A model generated the notes under the pieces. It had not been told where the DNA came from. It saw only the letters and a list, made by a program, of their open reading frames with translations, and made no database searches. DNA of 64,000 nt from Nymphaea colorata. Taxonomy: Eukaryota > Streptophyta > Magnoliopsida > Nymphaeales > Nymphaeaceae. Location: NCBI RefSeq assembly GCF_008831285.2, contig NC_045142.1, forward strand, positions 1,865,001-1,929,000, in the 5' to 3' direction. The position numbers and the translations under genes were made by a program. Of the stretch, positions 10,745 to 24,528 are shown one piece after another. The first letter of the stretch is position 1. Each line of letters begins with the position of its first letter.

Positions 10745-13700
10745 ATGGCCATGGCTGCCCTCAACGTCTCTCTCTGCTCCACTGCAACGTCCAGAACCTT
10801 CGGTTCCAGCGATTCCCGGTCGCCGAAGCTTCGATCGATCGCCTCCGTCAGGTCTCCTATCCGAAGAAAGCCTTCTCCGGTAATTCCTTTCCCTAGCAAA
10901 CCTTTTTCCTGGAGAATGCCGTTTCCTTTCCTTCTCCTTCCCGCTCATCTGGCGCTTTCGGTTTCTCAGTTGAATCAGGCGTCGAGAATCGAGATCCCGA
11001 CCAATCTCGTGTCCGCGATTGGAGAGTCCGTCGCGGGGGCTGGCCTTCTGGCTCTTCTTGCTGCGTCGTTGTGCTTCGGCGATCCGGCATTGGCGTATAA
11101 GGTGAATCGGTTCTTCGATTCGATTTCGTTACTTCGTGCTTATGTCGGCCCAACTGTGTTAAAGTGCTTTTGCTTTTTTTTTTTTTTTAATTGGTGGTCA
11201 TTTGTTCCTTGAATGACTTCTCCTGGATGAATCGCATTCCTTCATGCTTTCTTCACTTTAATTTTGACTTATTTTGTCGGAATTTGCTATAATGGGCCAT
11301 TGAATCAACGTATTTCCGAGGGCTTTGGTGTTCTTTGGTTTCACATTTTTTCTTGCTATGGTCTATAGTGTCATTGAATTGCAATTCCCGAATCTGTGTC
11401 GTATGTAGGAAGAGCTAGTTTCAGCTCCTGCTGCATTTATTGTAAATGACAAATAAAACCCTGCAAGTAGGTCTCTGTTGGAATCCCTGTGGAATTCCAA
11501 ACCTGTTTCAAAACCTTAACGACCACATTCAATAAGCAACAAAGTCTCTGCTGCTTGTTTTCTACGACTCGTTCGTCCTGCTCCTAGAAAGTTATGCACT
11601 TCCCAAGTGTTGTTGCTATAGACAAGTTATATGCTAGGCCAGATTTTAACTGTATTAGGTGCGTGCGTAATTGTCAGTTTACCTGCATCAGATGGCCAAG
11701 TCCGTGGCTGTAATAATGCATGGGCAACCTGATCGTTATTCTTGCATGTGAGAGGAACGTCTATGTCTACTGAAAAACACATGTTACTTTGTCTGCATTT
11801 TATGCATTCTTGTTCAATCCAGACCGTTTTGATCTTGACATCTATCTTTAATCTTCTCGAATGTATTACACATTACACATCCTCATTTTGGGTAGATTCG
11901 ATCAAATTCAGCATTGCAAGATCTAATTTTGGGACAAATGTCGATGGTAGAGTTGGCAGCAACTACATAGTTTGTAACCTAGATAAGATTAAGCTTATGA
12001 CTATGTAAAAAAAGAGTAGATACAGTATCTTTCTGTTTAGTTTATTGCAAAGTGTTAGGATCAACATGAAGCACTCTCTCTGTCTCTCTCACTCGCTCAC
12101 TCATTCACTCTCTCATGCATGTATGTGTGTGTGCATGTGTGTGTGTAGATTGGTGGATAAGGAATACAATAGTTATCTTGTTCAATATGTCATTTTTCCT
12201 ACATAGGTAAATAACCTATTCAAATATCACCAGGTGCATATATTTCATTTCACGAATGTGTTTTTACTTAGCATTAATTTCAGTCTTTCACATATAAAAT
12301 CTATTCTGATCATTATTTGATGTGAGTAAATTTGCCAATCATTTCTTGGTATTGAAGCATCTAAAATTTGGTATGGGCAATGGCGGTGTGAAAGGGTGGT
12401 GGTCCTTATGGTGCTGAAGTTACTCGTGGCCAAGATCTTACTGGCAAAGATTTTAGCGGGAGAAGTCTGGTTAAGCAAGACTTTAAAACAGTAAGCATCA
12501 ATTTAGACTGTTCTGTAGCTTAATGGGTCTCTGTCTTTGATACAAGGGACTGGTTTTCTTCATGTTATGTATTGCTCATTATGTTGGACAGTTGTTCATT
12601 CTTTCTTCCTTCTTTGTTTCAGTCGATTCTGCGGCAAGCCAACTTCAAAGGTGCAAAGTTAGTGGGTGCAAGTTTCTTTGATGCAGATTTGACAGGTCTT
12701 TGCCTTTTATTGTGAAAAAGAAATGGTTACAATTTTGTTCCAATAATTTTATTTTTCTTTATATGTGGTGAAGAAGTGGAAAAATTTTCCCAGTTCATTT
12801 TGTTATTTATATGAACTTAGGTTAAGTTGGAGTTCTTGTTACTTTTTGCAAATAAATCTTAAAAGCTCTCTTGAACTTGAAGTTTGCTTAGTTCAAAGTA
12901 TGCATGATGAAACAGCATTGACAAAATAGTGAACTACACAGTAGAAGCACTATCACTGACAAGATATTAATCATTACTTGGTTCTTTGATTATCATAACC
13001 ACAGTTCACCTGAAAATATTTCATTACAGCTTTTCTGTACTCCTGAACAATGCTGTTCGTACATATTCACAAGATGTATCTTTATCTTCTCACTCTAAAT
13101 ACGTGTTAGTTTGATTATTTTTGCATCCTATTTGTTGCTGCCCGGACTTTTACTGATCTACTTTTCACAAACTGTATAATGCCAGGGGCTGACCTTTCAG
13201 ATGCAGATCTTAGATTTGCAGACTTTTCACTAGCAAATGTTGCAAAGGTTATCAAAGTTTTCTTGTTATCCAATTGCCAATCATTCCTGTCTTAGGCTTA
13301 TGTCCATTTTATCTACTTGTTTTCTTGTGGTTAATATTGAAGAAGCTAGTCTCGACCTTTCCAAAGGTAGTACCTTACTGAAGGTTGGCATGGTACTCTG
13401 GATTTGCCTTGAACCTTTCATAGTTTTTCTTGTACTGATTAAATAACAAAATAAATTATCATAGGAGTGTTTGTGTGTTCGAGATTCATGTAAAAGGAAG
13501 CATAATAAAAGCTTTTTTGTGTGTTCGTGTGTGTTTAAGTAATTATTTTATTAATGAAATGGTAGAGAAAAAAAAAACAGATTTGAATAGTGGGCAGATA
13601 GAGAAAGCGGATGATCATTGCCTTGCAGCGGGATAGACTCGTGCAAATTGAAAAACATGGAGGCAGGACCATTTTATGGTTCCATGTTTATCTATTTTAG

Positions 13701-15341
13701 ATGATTCGTTTAGAGTGTGATTTTAGAAATTATCCTAGCTCGGGCATAAAATTAAGTATTTTAATCCCCTTAGTCACTCATCCTGTGGACTTATTTGGGC
13801 AAAGACAATCATGATCTTATTCTTTAATTTGCTTGTGTTCCCAGTAGTCCACGTATTAGCCCAGTCACCGTCATCCAAGTGATTCTAGCTAAGGTTCTTC
13901 TTGAGTGATTGGTTGTTAAGGTATCATTTCAGAAACAATAGATAAATATATGGATTTCGTGATGATGGTTTAAAGGTGAGAACTGGGGATTTAGATTGTC
14001 GCATGCTTCAGTAAGGCAGTAAAATGATCTAAGTATGGAAAGTTGGAAACTGTAAAAGACATTCGAAATTTGACCATTGTACAGGGAAAGATGACAAATT
14101 TTGACCTTATTGTGCAAGAACTTTTAGATATATAATGGCTAGATGCCTAGATCATTAATGATATCAACACATAAATAAGTGACATCTGTTCTTAGATCTC
14201 TAATTTAAAAATATTCAATGATCTTAACAAAGCTTCAACCATGCTGAACTTTGTTCGATTGTCAGAAAGTTGTGAGGCTAAGCCTTTTCTTAGTTATGCT
14301 TACTTGGTGAAATGCCTAATCCGAGATCATCCTTACATCCATGGGATGAAGCTCTATATACTGGTGGAGACAGAGTCGTCTTGTCAGCATACTTGCCTGC
14401 ACACAGACACACACAAATTACTTATGTACAGGTTAGTGTCCTGCAGTCATTCACTTATTTGCATCGGTGGCCCTCTTCCGTTAATTTTTTGAAGGGTCTA
14501 TCTCTTGGCTGGAAATTTCTGGCTCTACATCAAGCTTTCTTCTAGGAATCAGGCTGCTACGCAGTCTCAGAGATAGCTTTTGTGAGGGAGCATGCCCCTC
14601 GTTTTCATCTAAACATTAGTCCTACAATATGCCATACAGCATTCATTCCCATTCCTTTTTGGATAGCCTATTTTTTGTTGATCAATTGCTTCAGAAATTA
14701 TGTTTTTCTACACTCTGCGGTCCTCTATTTGAACCTTTTTATTTTGCCAACACTCTTTGCAGGCTAATTTGACCAATGCAAACTTGGAAGGTGCCCTTAC
14801 TACAGGCAACACTTCATTCAAGGGATCAATAGTAACTGGTGCAGGTAGGTTCCCTAACATCATTGGGACAATCTGTGCAACTTATCAGTAATCTACAGGC
14901 AGCTGTTAGTGTATTGCATTTAACAGCATTGAACTCACTGGACCTTTTACATTGTTATATGGGAAAGAGTTTTGGGAATAAATCAAATCACTGAAGCAGA
15001 TCATGTATGACCCAGGATAGAAATTTGCAACTCAACTGACGTTTTATGTTTTTGATGAGCTTTGGATCTTAAGAAATAATATTACATTTTGATGGATTTT
15101 ATTTTTTCCTTTTGATGTGTAGACTTCACAGACGTACCTCTAAGGGATGATCAACGGGCCTATCTTTGCAAAATTGCTGACGGGTAAAGCTTCATCTGCT
15201 TAGTGGAGTTTTCCTGTTCTTCAGTTCTTCCATTGTTCAGGCCTTTCTGAGACTTAATTGATTAACCTTTTCTGGTTTTCCTTGAACTGCAGCATCAACC
15301 CCACGACAGGGAATTCTACCAAGGAGACATTGTTATGCTAA
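10745..15341 (+). CDS. TL15: Thylakoid lumenal 15 kDa-type pentapeptide-repeat protein
   Basis: Exons: 10745-11101 (or 10745-10879 plus 10970-11101), 12395-12490, 12623-12695, 13186-13247, 14763-14844, 15123-15183 and 15293-15341. All introns are GT-AG and phases agree throughout. The product is 259 aa, or 229 aa if the 90-nt intron in exon 1 is removed; the shorter form is nearer the length I recall for Arabidopsis At2g44920. The N-terminus is a Ser/Arg-rich chloroplast transit peptide followed by a hydrophobic segment ending in PALA, a lumenal cleavage site. The mature part begins GGGPYGAEVTRGQDLTGKDF and runs through pentapeptide repeats (ANFKG, AKLVG, ADLTG, ADLSD, ADLRF, ANLTN, ANLEG). 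It ends with DVPLRDDQRAYLCKIADG and a final Cys, so two cysteines sit near the C-terminus. The repeats predict a right-handed beta-helix in the thylakoid lumen; the molecular role is unknown. The acceptor at 12394 has a poor pyrimidine tract, yet the protein match there is strong. Confidence 0.93.
10880..10969 (+). other. 90-nt exitron-like intron inside TL15 exon 1
   Basis: The segment starts GGTAATTCC at a codon boundary and ends GGTTTCTCAG after a pyrimidine-rich stretch, so it has acceptable donor and acceptor sites. It is 90 nt long, in phase 0, and has no in-frame stop. Retained, it adds 30 residues to the transit peptide; removed, the frame is unchanged. Which form is used cannot be told from DNA alone. 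Confidence 0.55.
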
Positions 15342-17075
15342 GAATTTACTCATCATCCACCTTACCATGAGCAAAGTCCCCATCTTTATCTTTGACGCAA
15401 AAATGTTGAAAAAGGTCTGGCTGGCTGTACATCAATTTTCTCTATAGTTTTACTCCTTGCTGTTTGTATTCTAACCGTATATATCTGTAACAAATCATTT
15501 TCCATCACATCTCTGTCTGTGGAAAACCTGGTCATTTTTTCGAAGCCTCTCTGCTTCAGGTTCTTTGTTGCATCAGATGCTTAACATCATGAAGTTTCCA
15601 CTTACATATTATATCCTTCCTAATAGGTTTTGTATATTTGATAAATTTTGAATTACCATTAGGTCAGGGTCCATACATTGAGCAATGCCCACGCCAAAGA
15701 GATGATCATCAAATATAGTTAAAAGTTGTGACTGAAATTTCCTCACCTTGTTGGCATCATTAGTCTTTCTTTTTAGAACGATAGGATGATAAAGCGGTGA
15801 ACCCATAAGTCTTTTTTGTGATAATATTACTGGTAAACCCTTAGTTTTCGGTTAGTTGCTTAGTTGGAATTCTTAGTTATAGTAAAGGGCAGATGAACTA
15901 AATTTGACCTTTTATTGATGGTGTGTTATCGCATCAAATGAAAAAATAGGTCACACCTGCTATAAAACATAGGAGCCTGTGCCTTTTCCGTGGGCCTTTC
16001 AGTGCTCAACAAAATAATGGGAGCTGTTCGCAGAACCAGGGCCTACTAGTTAATGCAAGATGAACCTTTTGGTGGAGATACTAACTCCTCTCCTTGTTCA
16101 TTCACCCATGGATACTTACCATGAAGATGTGTACTGTCTTCCAAGGTAAGCTGTTAAGATGTTTTGGCCACTTTCTTTGGTGAGCCCAGTTTCTAATTTT
16201 TCTCTTCGTGTACCATTTGGATTATTCTGTCAATGCCGCGAGGCATGGCAATAGTTTTGATATAATATGATATCAGATTGGAGTCGAAATTCAAGTTGTT
16301 GAATTTGATAAGAAAATTCACATTGGTTCAGTACTGCATGCAGACATGGTACGAAATTTTCTTCCTGAATCTGATATATTATCGTTTTTGTGCTCTTTAT
16401 ATCTGAATTGGATCCGACTTAAATAAGAAATTGGAAAAGGTGAACATGGTATATGAAGGATCGCAATCCAAGCCATGCATTGGATGTTTGCTGAGCTTTT
16501 CATTTCTTCCTCCATCGATGGTGATTTCTCCAATTTCATTGTTATTCTTCAGATGTGATATCTTTAAATATATTTCTCTGTATGCTGTTTTTTAAACTAG
16601 TCGCTATCCAATTATAATGGGCAAGTGAATCTGTTCATATGTGAAAATTAGGGCTGACCAGTATTATATCATTTGCATACTAAGCCGAGTTCCACCACAG
16701 GCCTGGTCTGCCGATATCTCCTCATCCTGATGTGGTAATTCGAATCCTTTTAACATCCCTGTGTGTCCGCCCACATGCTTTGGCTTAAATTCTATAAATG
16801 AATCTGGACCAGTTCTTTGTATCCTGATTTTTTTTTTTTTATCTAATTGGCCGTTTGACCTGCTTGATAAGCAGGTTGAGTGGCTAAATTACGGAAACCA
16901 ACTGCTCATATTAACCGACTTCGGTGTGATCAAGCACGGCTTGGCTTAACCCCGGTTTGAACTGGGATTCAAAGGCAAATGCTGAACTAAATATGAGTCA
17001 CTTTCTGTGTCCCACGCTGGGAGAACTTGGGAGGATGCGTTTGCGTCCCCTGATATACAACAAATTTACTTTAAA
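15342..17075. other. Spacer downstream of TL15; no gene seen
   Basis: This contains the TL15 3' untranslated region and AT-rich sequence. I found no exon that could be joined to a protein I recognise. Confidence 0.5.
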
Positions 17076-17076
17076 A

Positions 17077-17166
17077 GGGGGCGTTTGATAGGCCATTGAA
17101 GCTTTTTAGGTATATCTTTCCATGCAAAATTTCAACCCCTGCAGTTGAAGCGATCAAACGCCGGAA
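17077..17166. repeat. Small foldback (GGCGTTTGAT ends)
   Basis: GGGGGCGTTTGATAGG at the left is mirrored by GCGATCAAACGCCGG at the right, so about 14 bases can pair across roughly 60 bases. It resembles a very short MITE. No target duplication was identified. Confidence 0.45.
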
Positions 17167-20100
17167 ATTTTGTTCTGCATTGCTTTTCTAAAATTTGAGC
17201 TGCTTGACCAAAATATTTCATCCCATCAGACATTTTTAAGAATTCGCGAATATTCAATACTGGGGAATGGGCAATCGCATATGGATCTGGATCCGGGTCT
17301 GGTATGTATCCAAGCACCAAAAAGTTTCTTCTGCCAGGGGCATAAGCAATGAACTGACAAGCTCTTTGGTGGTCCTCTAGAGTACAAAAGGTGACCTAGA
17401 CCCAGAAAAGCAACTGGGCAGCCTAGGTCTGACCTAGGAGATGCTAGAACGACTTTCATTGGAAATTGAAGTGGAACGCCCAAGGCAGTACGAGCACAGA
17501 CAGCCTTTCTGCAACTCGCAGGAAACCAGGAATGAGAAAAGCTGATATGCAGAACTTTTCCGTTTGATTCTCAAGGAGTTTTGTATTTTGATATAATTTT
17601 GGATCATCTACACATAAGTTTTACGGTTGGCAACTTTGATCGCACCATCATAATCTGTTACATTTTTTAACGCAAAAAGATGGCATAGAAAGGATTTTAA
17701 AGGAGAGGCAACCGCAGGGCAGAGGCCAGGATTCAGTACGCTTCTGTTGCTTAATTGGTTCCGTATGGGCCCCCATTTATCGGCAGATTACCAATGTGTT
17801 TTGAGATGCAGTAGGATCCTCTTGAAAAATTGGCCGATATGGGAATGAATCGGCCTACCGTTCTCTTGAAAAGATCGGCTGATATGTGGCTGAATCGGCC
17901 CATATTGGCCGATACGGCCCGAATGTCCTCCTTCGGGCCAATATATTAGTACAAAATTAATTTGAGCACGAGCCGACTTCGCAAAACGCATTGGTTTCCA
18001 AGGTTTCTGATGCCGAAAACAAATATTTACAACATTGTTCTATGCATTCAAGTTCAAGTGTAAGGATGTAAAACGTTTTCGGAATCAGGTTGGATCTAAT
18101 CATTCTCTGAATTTGATTTAAGAATGTTCTACACAATTGGACCTATATTTGGACTAGATTTTCCAAACTTGGATCCGATTTGCATAAAACCTAACATATA
18201 TATGTAATATCTCAGGTTTTTTTTGGACTTGCATTGGGAAGTTGGATTCAGATTTGGCATAATACTATATATGAAATTGGAATAAAGGTTTGTAATTCGA
18301 GCAATTTTCGTGGAAATCAATTATGATCCGTGAAAGTGTGGATGAGAACCCCTCTCCACCCTTTTTTTTGTCATCGTCACTGTGCGATGAAATATCGGAG
18401 AATTCATAAGTCGGCGTTTGATAAGCTCCATTTTTTTTTTCCAGTGTGCTGAATGACAAGGGACGTCTGGTTTACCCATCACTCACTGTTGAATCAAACA
18501 AGTAAAATATTTTCTTGAAACGTTTATCCTTTTTACACTTCATTAAGTATACTTTTTTAGAAGAAACTAAGCACGTTGTTAGTTTTCCGAAATTAAAAAC
18601 AGTCCTTGCCGTTTTCACCAAAACTTATGTCATTGGTAGTTATGAATTTGAGACCCGCGGTGGTTGACCGAGGATCCTATATCCACGGATCAGAAGTCCA
18701 ACTCCTCTTCTGAGACCTCTGTTCCAAGTTTTTCACGTGTAGCATCAATCTGAAATTCACGCTACCGAGGTCTCCTATTTATTTAAACAGTGGATCTCAC
18801 ATACCATGGATTTCAGATCAAACTTTATCAAACATCATGGAGAATATAGCAAAGTTTGTAAAGCCAACCCATTTTCTCCATCTTTCGTACACAACTTAGT
18901 AGCTTGCCTCCTTAGTGAAAGGGAAAGATAGAAGGGTTTTACCCTCATGGATAGCCAAGGGTAAAAGAATGTCGCGTGTTTGTTGGTTTTACCCAACGAG
19001 GAAGACAGAAATATAAATTAGATGGGCACCCCTAGCTAAGTCCAAATACGGTGGATGGGAAACGTCCAATTAGAAAGGGGAGTACAAATGAGTTCTTTCT
19101 CTCTGTACAATGTTGGGTCAAGGTTGAAACGACTGGATCTTAGAAGCTACATATGAAACTGTGGATTCAAATCTAGATTCCGACGTATTGTACTAAATGC
19201 AACTGCCGACTGGAGAGTTTTTTTCCCGATTGGAATTGAATGCAACTGAATATGAAATCTCGAGAATTTTAACCCGTGACATCATTTGACCGGACACAAT
19301 TATTGAAGAAACATGCACTTTGCACGTAAAGATTCTATTCAGGTTCGTTTGAATTCAGATCTGAAGCGAATTTAAGTTCGAACTCATTCTGAATTCAATC
19401 TGAATTTGAGTTGGATCCAATTATCACATTTGAATTCAACCTGAGGTGTATTTGAACTTTATCTTGCTCCAAATTTGGAACTTACTGAACGGTTTTGAAT
19501 TGGATATATAGACTAAACTCTGCCAAATTACTCCCCTAGTTGAAAAACAGAAGAAAGGGAGATACAGATACTAAGGACTGGCTTCCAGCAATGCCCAACA
19601 CTGGACCATGGCAAGTTTTGTATCCAAGAAATTTTATTTCTAGAGAGATGAAATTTTAAATTTACAGCCGGCCCTCTAGGCCAGATGTAAAACTCGCGTT
19701 CGAATTACTGGAGTTTTACCGCAGCAGTGGAACTTTAATTCCATCATATGTTAAAAAAAAATTCCACCAACCATGGAATAAAACTTTCGGGAGTTTTGAG
19801 AGGATCTGGAATTTTTAATACAAGAAATAAAATCGCCGGTGCAACTTCCCTCCCGGGTGCTTAATACTGACCTGTTGGCTTCCTTTCTCAGTGACGCCTG
19901 TGACTTCGTCCATTTTCTCAGCTTATCGAAGTTGGGTTCAGGCTCACCATCTCCTCAGGTCTGGAACGTCGACCCTCTCTCTCTCCTCGATCCGGCCTGA
20001 CTCTCTCTCTAGCCATCTCACTCTCTGTCTCTTCTCCATCTCTCTCTCTCTTTGTCTCGCTCAACATCTCTCTCCCTCTCGCTCCTTATCTCTCTCTCGC

Positions 20101-20830
20101 ATCACTCGTCGTCTCGCTCTCCTTATCTCTGGCTCTTTCTAAAACCACCAAATGGGTGACTTGTTCTGATGAAGCATTTGTACTGTAATGCTTTTTCTTT
20201 GGGGCAGTTAAAATTTGAACTTTTTTTTTTTGTTACAGTAAGCACTAACCTTCAAAACGAGAATATATCGCTTTGTTGGCTGGCTATTAGTTACAAAAGC
20301 TAGCTCTCTTGTATTGTTCATATAGTTTGCAGTTTTCTTTTTCATCAAAACTGAAACGTCAAGACGAGCAACACTCGGAAATTACTATTATCAATTATCT
20401 GAATTCTTGTTTGCGTTTTTGGCCAAAACAAAACAATCTTCCTCTACCGTTAGTCTACCATATAAAGTGGAAACGAAGAGTATCAAAACGCTTGGGTTAT
20501 GGAAAATGGAATTTTAGTTTCACCTTCCAAATACCTGGTATTAAATGTCTGATATTATTTAAATACCATGTATTTAAACGCCTCCACAGTTTTGTGAGTG
20601 GGGTGGAAAGATCCCGTCCTAAATCATAGGTTTAAAATTTTTGATGTTAGAAGAGACAGGAAAACAAGATTTAAAGGCCATTTTCAGCATTTCTACAAAA
20701 CTACGTACCTTTCAAGGATAAAAAACAAGTTTTATTGTTTGCGCGTTTTACTTTTGGCAGCTGAAGCTAATTTGCTCTCATTGAGCTTCACTTTTTACCT
20801 TCCAAAATTTTTTGTCAAAAAATTTGCACC
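17167..20830. other. Spacer with degenerate repeats, no gene
   Basis: A patch at 17820-17920 repeats TCGGCCGATA-like words. GATTCGAAT-rich degenerate repeats lie at 18070-18260 and 19320-19510. A CT-rich tract runs through 19970-20130. None of the short ORFs here looks like a protein. Confidence 0.5.
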
Positions 20831-20837
20831 TTTTAAA

Positions 20838-21206
20838 CCATAATCACAAATAATGTACAGTGAGGTTTTTCTCAGGTATAATATGTTGAGCTTGAAAAAA
20901 ACAGAAAAAAATACGATAAATTTTTAAAAAACTAAAAATAAAAGAAAAATAAAATAAGTGAGAAACTAATAACACATACATCAAAAGATAAGTAGATTTG
21001 CAACAAATAAAAAATAGAAAATGACAAAAGGTATTTGACATTAAAAAAACTAAAAAAGTGAAAAAATGAAAAAAAAGGTGAAAAATGCAAAAAAAATGTG
21101 TTAAACGTTTTTTTTTTGTTTTTCAGATCTTTTTTTAAAAAAAGTTTTTGTAAAATTTTAAACAGCCATTTAATTTATCGCTTTTTTTTTTTTTCCTTGA
21201 GTATGG
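20838..21206. mobile_element. TIR element, 369 bp, 6-bp flanking repeats
   Basis: The left end CCATAATCACAAATAATG matches the terminus of the elements at 32034 and 35375. The right end is TATGG. TTTAAA flanks both sides (20832-20837 and 21207-21212). The T- and A-rich interior (CAAATCTACTTATCTTTTGA, minus orientation) is shared with the copies at 32034-32432, 32586-32973 and 35167-35375. No coding capacity. This copy is inverted relative to the others. Confidence 0.7.
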
Positions 21207-21990
21207 TTTAAACACCCAACATGAATCTTCTCAACACTTTGGAACATTGTGCCCTTTTTCACATTAGTAGGTAGGTAATTGGCCTACATTTCTGTGACAG
21301 GAAAGAGGCACGTAGTACTACCAGTTATAAATAGGCACATGGCCTTTGTCACATGCCTCCAGCATGTCACTGTCTATAAGCTTTCTCCATTCATCTGCCA
21401 ACACAAAAAACACTGTGCTGTCTTTCGTGACGAGGACAGGCATTGGACTAATTCATTATTGGACAGAAGACTCAATTCTTTCATCTGCTCCATGTTAATG
21501 AAATTCATCCGCAAGGAACAAAACAGTAGTTTGGTTGGAAGATGAGAAATTCTCATAATCTAAAATTAGAGAATGGGGTTTCTCTGTCAAACCAATTAAA
21601 CAAGATGCTCCTTTAAATTTCAGCGTGTATCCGTAGGCACGGGCATAGTAAGAGTTCTCCTTTTGTGATAAAACATGACTCCCTTTTCAAAGGCAAAGTA
21701 ATCAGAGTGAGGAGTAAGGATCTCCGGCAATTTAACTATCGAAGTTACTCACTGATTCATTGGGAGAGTTATACGGTAAGAATCGTCGGAATGATAATTT
21801 ATTTTGTTTTGGAAGGTCACCTATACTTCGTCGGCAAGCCGCGACAGACGGCCAAAATCCAATCGTTAACGACTATAATTACAATCTGGCAACTCCAACC
21901 ATGAAAAGAGAGTTTATGATGCGTTTACAATGTTTCCCTCCTCTACTTTATGAATGAAAAATTTTAGTCATTCAAGCCGGATTGAATCCT

Positions 21991-21991
<1 letters not shown>

Positions 21992-22021
<30 letters not shown>
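21992..22021. repeat. (CA)n microsatellite
   Basis: About 15 CA units; a second short CA run lies at 22077-22088. Confidence 0.9.
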
Positions 22022-22024
<3 letters not shown>

Positions 22025-22303
22025 TTGGTTCTTATCACATACCCTTCTTGCAAGTCTAAAGCAGGCATAACGTTCACACACACACACAAAAAAGGAGAGT
22101 TCAAGATGATATGAAGCTTCGGCAGCATGAGCCATCTTCTTTTTCTTTTATGCTATTTGTATTATGGCCCCTATAAAATTATGAGGGAAAAAATACAACA
22201 CGAAAAAAAAAAGGTCCTGTATGTACAGTACGTGGCTTCCGCAGAGGGGGTGGGTAGAAAGAACCAAAGGAAAAAAAAAAAAACTGTATGCCGGCGGGGG
22301 GCG

Positions 22304-24461
22304 TCACTTTGGGGGAGTTATCGTCTCATGGAGCCCACAACTCCTTAGTCGGACGTCGATTGCTGCCTTCAACCTTCCCCACTTGATGTCGCAGCACTGT
22401 CTTCTTGCAGCTCCCTGGATATCATTTTAGATCAAACTTACATTTCCACACCAATGGAAAATCGAAGAAACTTTAACTTTATGAAGAATTTGCAGTGGAA
22501 TCAATTATGGTACTGCATTTAGCCGCTACCATTCTAAATAACAAGGCATTTTTACTTATTAATAAGTCCAAATTTATTCCAAAATAAAAATATATGAGAA
22601 AAGTAAATGCCATATTATAGAATGGTATGCAATTACAGTCAAGAAATCGGCATGGAACTGATTCTGATATAGTGATTTTGACAACACAGGCACATTAAGT
22701 AGTGTACTGAACATTTAATCTTCTTAAATTTGTAGGTCTTCTAAGTTCAAGTGAATTAAATTTCAGGGCAAGAGTTCAACCACATAAACTTTGTCATCGA
22801 GTTCCCCCTGTTGTTGGATTCACATTTGAGTTCAACACCCATGGCCAGTGCTACTTAAACAGTCCGACGATTACGGCCGAGCATTCGGGCCGGTCCGCAG
22901 CCCATGCCTTTGCCTGGCCTCACCATCAGGGTCCAAGTATTATATATATATATATATTCTTGGACCAAGTCAGGAAATAGAATCTTGAGCCCATATAAGA
23001 CTACTGATGAGAACTTTATTTTTATTTTTTAATCTACTAAATGAGTTGCGGAATAAGAATATAAGGTTAAAAGAGTTAAAAGGTTATTTGGCATCATATG
23101 ACCGTCGCCACAGAGTAGGTTGTTTATTCTAACATTCCACCTATACCCAAGACGACCTCCCATTGACATGCTACTCCAACTAAGGCGAAGAAAAATCAGG
23201 AATAACAAAAAAAAGAGTACATATCACCATGTTTTAGTAAATCTGGGCATCATACGAAATAAACATATTTGCATATAAACATATATATAATGACTGTTTT
23301 TTAAAATATTTCTTAATTTTGTGATTATCATCACAAAAAAGCAATAGTTTCGAAATAGGTGGTGGATATATACTATACAGTATAGTACCAGGTTCCATTA
23401 TGTATATAATTTGCCCGTACCTGTGTCCAAACAGAGGACGGCATCTTGGAAGAGAAGACCCTCACGTTCTGCAACGCCAAGGACGGGTAGTTCCTGTCCT
23501 TGCACACCATCTCTGGACCAGGTACGTGTCTCCCGTACATCGTAATTGTAGCTTTACTCGATACGTTCTCGACTCGGTGTAGAAAGAAGATCGCCGGCCT
23601 GGCGCAGGGCTCGTCCGGCATGGGCCTGGTGTTGAAGGTGAAGGGCCCGTCCTGGCTGCTCCGCCATGTCTGGAACGTCCTGAGCGTCTTCTCCAGCACA
23701 TGAGGCGGCAGAAGGGCCGGGTAGATCTGGGCCGTGTAGCCCCACGAGACCGAGACGGTCCACCTTAGTCTCGGGTCGTAGCAGAAGGCCTGCTGCAGGG
23801 TCCGCGCTGGGTCGAACCTGGCCGCCCCCATGAGCGCGCCCACCGAGTCCAGCTGCGTCTTGGTGGGGAAGAGAGGCTCCACGGCGTCGAGGTGGTGCAG
23901 CGACACCAGCGGAGCCATCGGGTGGGCTGCCAGCAGGCCGTAGGCGTCCCCATGAATATCCACCTGCACATGCCACACGCAAGTTCACGATTCCCGAGTC
24001 ATTGCGTCCTCTAAATGGGGAGCGAGTAGAGAAAGCTATTCTGTATCAGAAACCAAACCAAACTCCACTGTGAGTGGGAGAAGAATGATAGATGATGATG
24101 GTGGAGAAAGTTGTTAGGGAACCACTGACATGACATTCCAAGCCGTAGTGCTTCGTTTCTATGGCGTTAGGCATACATACGGCTTACCAATTATTGGAGC
24201 TACAGTAAGCCCCTATTGGGAACGTTCAATTAAATTGAAAGGCTTCGAAAGAGAACTGTAATTAGCAATGCTGTTCAAACCAGTTTCTGAATCGAATGGA
24301 ATGGTTTATAAATAAGGACAAATTAAAATTTACATTTCCCAGAAAATAAAAGAGCAAAAGTGAAGGAAACAATTATTATATATACTAATACCATCCGCCT
24401 CAGAAAACCTGGCCAAATCTAATCCAACCGAACAAAAATGGCCAGTTCACGGATCTTCTAA

Positions 24462-24528
<67 letters not shown>

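Noticed and set aside
23554-23988. Alternative frames over DUF604 exon 2
   Set aside because: They are GC-rich shadow ORFs without family motifs.
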